Below are positions 1 through 5,619 of a stretch of 12,968 nt of DNA, piece after piece. The notes below the pieces were generated by a model, which saw nothing but the letters and a program-made list of their open reading frames with translations, was not told where the DNA came from and made no database searches. Made by a program: the position numbers and the translations under genes. This stretch comes from JBHIDJ01 sp046760105. GTDB lineage: Bacteria > Pseudomonadota > Gammaproteobacteria > Acidiferrobacterales > SPGG2. The stretch covers positions 1 to 12,968 of the forward strand of contig JBHIDJ010000086.1 in the NCBI GenBank assembly GCA_046760105.1, given 5' to 3'. Each line of letters opens with the position of its first letter. The stretch's first letter is position 1.

Positions 1-106
1 TAACTGGTAATCGGTAATTGGTAATTAGTGATTGGTGGCCGGGCTATCAATACCTACCAGTCACTAGTCACCAATCACGAGTCACGACTCACGCATTAAC
101 GACTCA
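1..106. repeat. Heptamer inverted array A1
   Basis: Two arms of 7-base units in register. The left arm (1-35) has five units, such as TAATCGG and TAATTGG. The right arm (58-106) has about six, such as CAGTCAC and TAGTCAC. Read on the opposite strand, the right arm gives the same unit as the left, roughly YTNGTRA, so the arms are inverted copies around a spacer at 36-57. An exact 8-base match pairs 28-35 (GTGATTGG) with 71-78 (CCAATCAC). The right arm includes the last codons and the TGA stop (82-84) of the phosphatase gene. The left end may continue beyond the window. It could act as a 3'-end hairpin for the minus-strand operon, which is inference. Confidence 0.8.
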
Positions 107-570
107 TGATGGCGAATTTCGCTCAACAGGCCGGCCGCCGCATCTTCGATCATATCGAGCACCTGATCGAAACCGCTGGCACCACCGAAATAAGGATCAG
201 GGACCTCGTCATGCGAATACTCCGGTGCGAATTCCATAAGTAGCCGGATCTTATGTTTTAGTTCCGGCGGACACTTCGACTGCAGATATTCGTAGTTTTC
301 TTTATCCATCGCCAGAATGTAATCGAAGTCGCGAAAATCGCGCGCTATCGCCCGCCGCCCGCGCATCGTGCTTAGATCGATGCCACGTCGTGCGGCAACC
401 GCCTGCGCCCGCGGGTCTGGTGGTGCACCCACATGATAAGCATGCGTTCCCGCCGAATCGACGGCTATCCGTCTGCCGAGGTCCGCACTCTCAACCAATC
501 GTCGAAAGACGCCTTCCGCTGTTGGCGAGCGACAGATATTACCGAGACAAACAAATAATACCTTGACCAT
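82..570 (-). CDS. Low-molecular-weight protein-tyrosine phosphatase
   Basis: A 162-residue cytoplasmic phosphatase of the LMW-PTP (Wzb/PtpA/Etp) family, which removes phosphate from tyrosines, often on cognate BY-kinases that control polysaccharide export. The P-loop CX5RS is at the N-terminus (VCLGNICRSP, Cys8 nucleophile, Arg14), and the general-acid loop DPYFGG is at 125-130. Length fits the family (about 150-160). The ATG at 570 is chosen because the P-loop must lie within the first 15 or so residues; the frame stays open upstream but that part is out-of-frame kdsB. No clear Shine-Dalgarno precedes it. It follows kdsB by 61 bases that are mostly repeat array A2. The last residues (ESLMRES) are encoded by heptamer repeats, so the C-terminus has been reshaped by array A1. 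No kinase partner is visible, and its substrate here is unknown. Confidence 0.93.
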   Translation of the reverse strand: MVKVLFVCLGNICRSPTAEGVFRRLVESADLGRRIAVDSAGTHAYHVGAPPDPRAQAVAARRGIDLSTMRGRRAIARDFRDFDYILAMDKENYEYLQSKCPPELKHKIRLLMEFAPEYSHDEVPDPYFGGASGFDQVLDMIEDAAAGLLSEIRHHESLMRES

Positions 571-584
571 GTTCTGAAGTTCGA

Positions 585-648
585 AGTGCCAAGTAGTAGG
601 TAGTAAGGGAAAATATAAATCCTCTAACTTGCTACTTGCTACTCGCTT
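585..648. repeat. Heptamer inverted array A2
   Basis: Left arm (585-605) has three units, including AGTAGTA and GGTAGTA. Right arm (624-644) has three, including GCTACTT and GCTACTC. Read on the other strand the right arm is AAGTAGC, the same family as the left arm, so the arms are inverted. The AT-rich spacer holds AAAATATAA (610-618), which also occurs in opposite orientation in the spacer of array A3. The right arm contains the kdsB TAG stop (632-634). The whole array lies between two genes read in the same direction, so it would sit in a polycistronic message. Confidence 0.72.
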
Positions 649-1390
649 TAAAGATCTCGCGTACCCGTTCCAGATCTTCGGGCGTATCGACCCCGGGCCC
701 TGGCACCTCAGGCGCCTCACACACGATGATACGTTCCCCTCGCCACAACACCCGCAACTGCTCAAGCCGCTCAACCTCCTCCAGTAGACAGGGTGCCCAC
801 GACGTGTACTCGCTGATAAACCCTGCCCGATAAGCATACAAGCCGATATGGCGAAAGGCGGCGGGCTGCTCCTGGTTCGCGGCGCTCCCTGTTGGCGAGT
901 TCATCTGCCAAGGAATTGGAGCGCGGCTGAAATACAGGGCAAAACCTTGGTGATCGCACACTACTTTGACCACGTTGGGGTCAACCAGTACCGCACCATC
1001 TGTAATTGCATGCATGGCTGTGGCCATGGCCGCCTGCGGCTCGCCGACAAGCGTATCGGCCACTAACTTGATCAGGCTGACCGGTATCAACGGCTCATCA
1101 CCTTGTAAGTTGATGATGATCTCATCCTCCCGCAACCCAAGCGTATGAACCACTTCGGCGATCCGTTCAGTGCCCGAGCGGTGAGTGCGCGCTGTCATGC
1201 ACACCTGGGCACCAAAGGCGAGCGCTGCCTCTTTAATCCGCTCGTCATCGGTCGCGATGGTCGTGTTGACCGCACCGCTCGCGACCGCACAGTCATAAAC
1301 ACGTTGTATGAGCAGTTTGCCGCCGATATCCAACAATGGCTTGCCCGGCAGCCGGGTAGACGCGTAGCGAGCTGGAATAATTACGTGCAT
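632..1390 (-). CDS. kdsB: 3-deoxy-manno-octulosonate cytidylyltransferase (CMP-Kdo synthetase)
   Basis: Activates Kdo with CTP to give CMP-Kdo, the donor for the inner core of lipopolysaccharide, in the cytoplasm. The nucleotidyltransferase motif IPARYASTRLPGKPL opens the protein (residues 5-19). NLQGDEPLIP (94-103) carries the metal-binding aspartate, and SRAPIPW (155-161) and HIGLYAYR (181-188) are typical KdsB blocks. The length of 252 residues matches the family (about 248). The start at 1390 (MHVIIPARY) is set by homology to the family N-terminus; ten further in-frame residues upstream lie in repeat A3. No Shine-Dalgarno is visible and the leader can form an 11-base-pair hairpin. The C-terminus (ASSK) and the TAG stop are written by heptamer repeats of array A2. 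It sits between ycaR and the phosphatase gene, a common order in gammaproteobacteria. Confidence 0.97.
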   Translation of the reverse strand: MHVIIPARYASTRLPGKPLLDIGGKLLIQRVYDCAVASGAVNTTIATDDERIKEAALAFGAQVCMTARTHRSGTERIAEVVHTLGLREDEIIINLQGDEPLIPVSLIKLVADTLVGEPQAAMATAMHAITDGAVLVDPNVVKVVCDHQGFALYFSRAPIPWQMNSPTGSAANQEQPAAFRHIGLYAYRAGFISEYTSWAPCLLEEVERLEQLRVLWRGERIIVCEAPEVPGPGVDTPEDLERVREIFKASSK

Positions 1391-1404
1391 GATGTTGTAA
1401 AAAC

Positions 1405-1480
1405 GAGTAACAAGTAGCAAGTTTGCAAGATGCAGCTCTTATATTTTTGCCTTGCTACTTGCTACTTAAGACTTGCAACT
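1405..1480. repeat. Heptamer inverted array A3
   Basis: Left arm (1405-1425) has units GAGTAAC and AAGTAGC followed by a decayed one. Right arm (1454-1480) has two exact GCTACTT units then decayed ones; on the other strand these read AAGTAGC. An exact 11-base inverted repeat joins 1411-1421 (CAAGTAGCAAG) to 1451-1461 (CTTGCTACTTG) with a 29-base loop. The loop contains TTATATTTT (1439-1447), the reverse complement of the spacer 9-mer in A2. The array fills the gap between the ycaR stop and the kdsB start, so it forms the kdsB leader. Confidence 0.8.
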
Positions 1481-1484
1481 GATT

Positions 1485-1673
1485 TCACTTGAGTTTCTCA
1501 ACTTCTTCCTCACTCAACGAGCGTGCCTCATCTTGCAACATCACTGGAATATCGTTCTGGATGGGATACGCCAGGCGGTCGGCTTTACACAAAAGCTCCG
1601 ATTTCGCCTTGTCATACTTGAGAGGGCTCTTGCAGATAGGACAAACCAGTATGTCAAGCAGCTTTTTGTCCAC
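1485..1673 (-). CDS. ycaR: Trm112/YcaR family zinc-ribbon protein
   Basis: A 62-residue protein of the bacterial Trm112p-like family (UPF0434, E. coli YcaR). It has the usual pattern: CPIC near the N-terminus (Cys11, Cys14), a third cysteine in ELLCKADRLAYPI (Cys29), then the family block DIPVML followed by DEAR. Archaeal and eukaryotic Trm112 proteins activate methyltransferases; the bacterial role is not settled, so no function is assigned. The start is a GTG overlapping the last 20 bases of lpxK. It is supported by a strong GGAGG at 1683-1687, nine bases upstream. The gene lies between lpxK and kdsB as in many gammaproteobacteria. Near its stop the sequence passes straight into the right arm of array A3. 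Confidence 0.93.
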   Translation of the reverse strand: MDKKLLDILVCPICKSPLKYDKAKSELLCKADRLAYPIQNDIPVMLQDEARSLSEEEVEKLK

Positions 1674-2649
1674 GTAACTTTTCCTCCAGCAGGTTCAATA
1701 CGAAGGTGCCAAATGCCGGCTCCGGTCTTGCCTCCACGACCAGATACCAGTAACGACCATTGACAAAGTGTTTACACTTCACGGCGTCTTTTTCCGTCAT
1801 AATCACTACGCTGTTGTCATCGAACTGTATGTCCCGCGCTTGGAAATGATAGTGATCCGGGAACGCATGTTCTATAACGTGAACGCCCAAGGCGCGCAGG
1901 TGATCGAAAAATCGTTTCGGATGACCGATGCCGGCGACGGCGTGGACACGCTGACCATAAAAAGCGCCGGCGGCTTTACGCAGTTCCGGCTGCGCTACAC
2001 CCCGAAAGCAGACTTCAGCGAGAAACATACCAAACTCGCCTGGTCCCGGTTTGCCATTAGTTACGCGTGCGTGCACACGGCGCAGCCGACCAATGGGCTC
2101 GCGTAAAGGGCCTGCCGGCAAACAGCGGCCATTACCGAAACGCCTAGTCCCGTCGATGACCACGATCTCGACGTCGTGTGCCATCGCGTAGTGTTGCAAA
2201 CCGTCGTCGCTTACAACCACATCGCATTTATACTCGCGCACGAGCATCTCCACCGCAGCCGCGCGACGACGACTCACCACGACCGGACACGAACTTTTCC
2301 GCGCTATCAAGACCGGTTCATCGCCGAGCTGCGCTGGATCCGAGTGCGGCTGCACACGCACGGGCTGGACAGTCGAACCACCGCCATAGCCGCGAGACAC
2401 GATTCCAGGGTGATAACCCTTTTCCCGCAGGAACTGCGCAAGCCAAAGCACAAGCGGTGTCTTGCCGGTTCCACCGACGGTAATATTACCGACAACTATT
2501 ACCGGCACCGACAGGTTTGCCGTGCGCTTCAACCCCAGCCGATAACAGCCCCGCCGCAGCGACACTAAAGAACGATAAACCCAGCTCGCCGGCAGTAATG
2601 CCATGCTGAACGGCGTGTTCCTCTCCCAATGTCGTTGCAGCCACGTCAC
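1654..2649 (-). CDS. lpxK: Tetraacyldisaccharide 4'-kinase
   Basis: Phosphorylates the 4' position of the tetraacyldisaccharide 1-phosphate to make lipid IVA, at the cytoplasmic face of the inner membrane. The P-loop region GNITVGGTGKTP (residues 54-65) is the LpxK-type Walker A. VSDDGLQHY (146-154) holds the paired aspartates known to be catalytic in the family. RGYGG (86-90) and MTEKDAVKC near the C-terminus are further family blocks. The hydrophobic N-terminal segment (about residues 14-32) fits the membrane-associated helix. It has 331 residues against 328 in E. coli. The start is GTG at 2649 with GGTGG nine bases upstream. It begins five bases after the msbA stop and its 3' end overlaps ycaR by 20 bases, so coupled translation with msbA is likely. 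Confidence 0.97.
   Translation of the reverse strand: MTWLQRHWERNTPFSMALLPASWVYRSLVSLRRGCYRLGLKRTANLSVPVIVVGNITVGGTGKTPLVLWLAQFLREKGYHPGIVSRGYGGGSTVQPVRVQPHSDPAQLGDEPVLIARKSSCPVVVSRRRAAAVEMLVREYKCDVVVSDDGLQHYAMAHDVEIVVIDGTRRFGNGRCLPAGPLREPIGRLRRVHARVTNGKPGPGEFGMFLAEVCFRGVAQPELRKAAGAFYGQRVHAVAGIGHPKRFFDHLRALGVHVIEHAFPDHYHFQARDIQFDDNSVVIMTEKDAVKCKHFVNGRYWYLVVEARPEPAFGTFVLNLLEEKLRGQKAA
1683..1687 (-). promoter_or_regulatory. Ribosome binding site deciding the ycaR GTG start
   Basis: GGAGG on the minus strand, inside the lpxK coding region and nine bases before the GTG at 1673. It is the strongest Shine-Dalgarno in this operon and supports independent initiation of the small gene within the lpxK tail. 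Confidence 0.7.
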
Positions 2650-2654
2650 GTTAG

Positions 2655-4466
2655 TTATCCACCACTTCGAGTGCCACGCTCTCGTCCCTTGCTCCCCTGT
2701 GCAGCCGCTAATTCGGACCGATGCGTGTGCCCACCAAACTGCAGTCGGTAGAGCTCCGCGTACGGACCTTCAGCAGCGACTAACTTATCATGTGTACCAG
2801 TTTGCATGACTCGGCCACGTGCAAGCACAACGATGCGATCTGCGCTTTCTATCGTTGCCAGCCGATGGGCAATGACTAGTGTTGTCCGATTCTTCATAAG
2901 CGTTTCTAACGCAGCTTGTATGTGCTGTTCGGACTCGCTATCGAGTGCCGACGTCGCTTCATCAAGAATCAGTATCGGAGCATTCTTGTAAAGCGCGCGG
3001 GCAATCGCGATCCGTTGACGCTGCCCACCCGATAGACGCAATCCTTTTTCACCGACAACAGTGTCTAAGCCTTCCGAGAGCCTGTTGACGAATTCTGTTA
3101 CGTGCGCCGCTTCCGCCGCTGCCGCGATCCTTTTATCGTCGATCGGCCTCGCGCTCCCGTAAGCAATGTTATTGCGAACGGTATCGTCAAAAAGCAGTGT
3201 TTCCTGTCCTACGACGGCGATATGGTTTCGCAGGTTCGACAGCGCAAATTCATTGATGTTGACCCCGTCGATCGAGATTTCACCATGCATGACCGTGTAG
3301 AAACGCGGCAGCAGGTTTGCCACCGTCGTTTTGCCGCTGCCCGACGCACCTACTAACGCAACCGTTTCACCTGGCTCTATTGAAAATGAAACATCCGCTA
3401 GTGCCTGGACTGACGACGTTGGATAGCGAAAACTCACGTTACGGTACTGGACATGCCCCTGCACGCTCTCAGGCGTCCTCGTGCCGGTATCGGGCTCGGG
3501 TGGTTCATCGAGCAGCCCAAAAGCACTTTGTGCGGCCGCGATACCCATCTGAATCACTTCGTTTACCCGGGCCGTCCGTTTCACAGGATTCATCAACCAC
3601 ATCATGGATAATGTATAGGAAACGAACTCGCCAGCAGTAGCCTGGCCCGAACTGATGGCGATATACAGTACCAGCGCGATCGCCGCCGCTGCCAACAAAA
3701 CGGTAATAGCCACACCGACCGCCGAGACAGCTACCCGCCGCATGAATTGTCGTCGGTTCCTAGTGTTAGCATGAGTGAAGGAGTTGACTTCTGTCTGTTG
3801 CGCGCAAAATGCCTTGACCACACGTTGGCCTTCAGTCGCCTCCTGTGCGATGTGTGATATCTCACCAACGGTTCCCTGGATTGCACGGCTGTACTTGCGC
3901 AGCCGCCGGCTCATCACGATGATCACCAGGCCGGCTATCGGAGTAAGCACGGCGAGCATGAGCGTGAGCTTCCAGTTTAAGTACATCATCCACGCCAGCA
4001 CGCCAATGATTGTCAGCCCGTCGCGACCAATGACCAATATGGCACTGGTGGCAGCCCGCGATAACTGTTCCACGTCAAAAATGAGCTTCGCGATTAGCAT
4101 GCCGGATGCGTGCGTGTCATAGAAGCCGCTAGGCAGGCGCATCAAGTGCGTAAACAATGCGTTGCGAATGTCAAAGATAACTTTCCGGCCCACCCAATTT
4201 AGCATGTACTCGCCCGTGAAACTTGCGATTCCTCGAAACGTAAAAAGCGCGATCACCGCGATCGGGATAAGACGAATAAGTTCGGGATCACGTTCCACAA
4301 GAGCCCCATCGACGAACGGCTTCATCAGAGCGACGAAGGTGGTCGAGGTAAGAGCCAGCCCAAGCATACCGGCGAGCGACAACAGAAACGCCCACCGGTA
4401 AGGCCAGGTATACCCTAGCAGGCGTTGATAGATCTGTAGGCTAGTCGCGTTAGGTGAGTCCGTCAC
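2655..4466 (-). CDS. msbA: Lipid A export ATP-binding/permease protein MsbA
   Basis: A 603-residue half-transporter (6-TM exporter fused to an ABC ATPase) that flips core-lipid A across the inner membrane as a homodimer. The membrane domain covers about residues 20-310. The ATPase has Walker A GASGSGKTT (373-381), Q-loop Gln421, signature LSGGQ (478-482), Walker B ending in Asp502-Glu503, and the switch His534. The assignment to MsbA rather than another exporter rests on its position directly before lpxK. The start is GTG at 4466, forming a GTGA overlap with the exbD stop; no Shine-Dalgarno is seen, so translation is probably coupled to exbD. A hydrophilic, Arg/Gly/Ser-rich tail of about 25 residues follows the ATPase and looks dispensable. 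In Pseudomonas, as I recall, msbA is not in this cluster. Confidence 0.94.
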   Translation of the reverse strand: MTDSPNATSLQIYQRLLGYTWPYRWAFLLSLAGMLGLALTSTTFVALMKPFVDGALVERDPELIRLIPIAVIALFTFRGIASFTGEYMLNWVGRKVIFDIRNALFTHLMRLPSGFYDTHASGMLIAKLIFDVEQLSRAATSAILVIGRDGLTIIGVLAWMMYLNWKLTLMLAVLTPIAGLVIIVMSRRLRKYSRAIQGTVGEISHIAQEATEGQRVVKAFCAQQTEVNSFTHANTRNRRQFMRRVAVSAVGVAITVLLAAAAIALVLYIAISSGQATAGEFVSYTLSMMWLMNPVKRTARVNEVIQMGIAAAQSAFGLLDEPPEPDTGTRTPESVQGHVQYRNVSFRYPTSSVQALADVSFSIEPGETVALVGASGSGKTTVANLLPRFYTVMHGEISIDGVNINEFALSNLRNHIAVVGQETLLFDDTVRNNIAYGSARPIDDKRIAAAAEAAHVTEFVNRLSEGLDTVVGEKGLRLSGGQRQRIAIARALYKNAPILILDEATSALDSESEQHIQAALETLMKNRTTLVIAHRLATIESADRIVVLARGRVMQTGTHDKLVAAEGPYAELYRLQFGGHTHRSELAAAQGSKGRERGTRSGG

Positions 4467-4891
4467 GGAACTGGGCCGCGCGGCACGGGTTGTTGCGTGG
4501 CGAAAGTAAGATGAGTATAACCAAGCCGGCGCGTTGCATCCATGACGCGGATGACCGATTCGTGTGTGGTCTTGGCATCGGCATGGACAATTATCAGCGG
4601 ATCCTTCCTCCCGCCGGCCGCCCGTAGCATGGCGTTACGTAAGACCTCGGGCGTCGTCTTCAATAACTGCTGATCGTTGATATAGTATCGACCGCGAGCA
4701 TCAACCGCGACTCGCAAAGCATCTGTCTTTACCTTCTTTTGCACCGACGCCTCTGGCAATCTTATCCGCAAATGCGCTTCCCTGGAAAAACTCGTCGTCA
4801 CAACCAGAAATATAAGCGTCATCAGCAGGACATCAATCAATGGCACGAGATTGAGTTCTGGCTCCTCACTACTGGTAGGACGAAATTTCAT
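4463..4891 (-). CDS. exbD: ExbD/TolR family biopolymer transport protein
   Basis: Small single-pass subunit of a proton-driven ExbBD/TolQR/MotAB-type motor. The N-terminus reads MKFRPTSS, then EEPELNLVPLIDVLL, with the conserved membrane aspartate at residue 20 in the helix (about 15-37), followed by a periplasmic domain of about 100 residues. An ATG at 4897 is in frame, but GAGGTGA at 4898-4904 lies only three bases before it and nine bases before the ATG at 4891. The downstream ATG also matches the usual MKF start of the family, so I chose 4891 (142 residues). It follows exbB by 19 bases and overlaps msbA by four. No TonB or TolA gene is visible, so its driven partner is unknown; the cluster suggests an envelope-lipid role (inference). 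Confidence 0.92.
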   Translation of the reverse strand: MKFRPTSSEEPELNLVPLIDVLLMTLIFLVVTTSFSREAHLRIRLPEASVQKKVKTDALRVAVDARGRYYINDQQLLKTTPEVLRNAMLRAAGGRKDPLIIVHADAKTTHESVIRVMDATRRLGYTHLTFATQQPVPRGPVP

Positions 4892-4897
4892 AGGCAT

Positions 4898-4904
4898 TCA
4901 CCTC
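4898..4904 (-). promoter_or_regulatory. Ribosome binding site deciding the exbD start
   Basis: GAGGTGA on the minus strand. Counting from GAGG, spacing is three bases to the ATG at 4897 and nine to the ATG at 4891. The second is the normal distance and favours the shorter protein. Confidence 0.6.
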
Positions 4905-4910
4905 GCTCGC

Positions 4911-5525
4911 TTAATCCCGCTCGCGTTCGCCATGTAAGATCTCTACCAACCTGATCGCCTGTTGTTCCATGTCGACCAGCAATTCATTCACCCGGCCGCG
5001 AAAGTAGCGATAAAACATCACGCTGGGAATCGCAACGCCCAGGCCTGTCGCCGTCGTGATCAGGGCCTGTGCAATTCCGCCGGCGACGACCGCTGGATCG
5101 CCCACCCCGTGGGTACTGATACCGGCGAACATCTCAATCATTCCCAAAACGGTGCCGAGAAGACCGAGAAATGGCGATATGACGGCTATGGTACCTAGGC
5201 TGTTGAGATATCGGTCGAGCTCCGGCACTACATGCCGGCCCGCGTCCTCAATAGACTCTTTGACGATCTCGCGATCATGATCGCGATTGATCAACCCCGC
5301 TGCCAGAATTCTTCCAAGCGGTGAGCTCTCCTGCAGAAGCGTGATTCGTGCCTGATCGAGCTGCTTGCGTTCAAGCCACTGTTGGACCTGCGATACGAGA
5401 TTAGACGGGGCGATATATCTCTTCTGCAGCGACCACAGGCGCTCACCGATAATAGCAAGCGCCGCTACTGAACACGCGATGATGGGCCACATGACCCAAC
5501 CACCGGCCTTGACCAACTCAAACAT
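4911..5525 (-). CDS. exbB: MotA/TolQ/ExbB proton channel family protein
   Basis: A 204-residue inner-membrane channel subunit that pairs with ExbD. Three membrane segments can be seen: about residues 10-28, 110-135 and 147-172. The family signatures are FLGLLGTVLGMIEMF (119-133) and ALITTATGLGVAIP (154-167), which carry the conserved small and threonine residues lining the proton path. Length and topology fit ExbB or TolQ of about 200-245 residues. It starts at ATG 5525 with only a weak ribosome site. A 94-base gap separates it from comEC upstream, with a small hairpin and a possible promoter, so exbB may head the exbB-exbD-msbA-lpxK-ycaR-kdsB-phosphatase unit. Whether it works with TonB, Tol or neither cannot be told from sequence here. 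Confidence 0.93.
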   Translation of the reverse strand: MFELVKAGGWVMWPIIACSVAALAIIGERLWSLQKRYIAPSNLVSQVQQWLERKQLDQARITLLQESSPLGRILAAGLINRDHDREIVKESIEDAGRHVVPELDRYLNSLGTIAVISPFLGLLGTVLGMIEMFAGISTHGVGDPAVVAGGIAQALITTATGLGVAIPSVMFYRYFRGRVNELLVDMEQQAIRLVEILHGERERD

Positions 5526-5560
5526 TTAGTACTACCGCTGTGCGGCCTAAAGGTGCGCGT

Positions 5561-5588
5561 AATGTATCAAAGGCGCGGCCTGTCTTAA
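5561..5588 (-). promoter_or_regulatory. Possible sigma70-type promoter for exbB
   Basis: On the minus strand TTAAGA (5583-5588) is followed, after 16 bases, by TACATT (5561-5566). Each matches four of six consensus positions. It lies 36 bases before the exbB start. Weak by sequence alone. Confidence 0.25.
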
Positions 5589-5589
5589 A

Positions 5590-5604
5590 GCGCTTTAGAA
5601 GCGC
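5590..5604 (-). terminator. Small hairpin after comEC
   Basis: On the minus strand GCGCTT, loop CTA, AAGCGC, followed by only TTT. It lies 15 bases beyond the comEC stop and overlaps a 12-base palindrome (5586-5597). The short T run makes it a weak or partial terminator at best. Confidence 0.3.
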
Positions 5605-5619
5605 AGCAGATGTTACGCG

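Noticed and set aside
571..837. In-frame extension of the phosphatase upstream of 570
   Set aside because: The CX5R loop of this family starts near residue 8. The extension overlaps kdsB in another frame and has no family similarity.
1391..1420. Ten-residue N-terminal extension of KdsB
   Set aside because: It is encoded by array A3, and the family begins directly before IPARYASTRLPGKPL.
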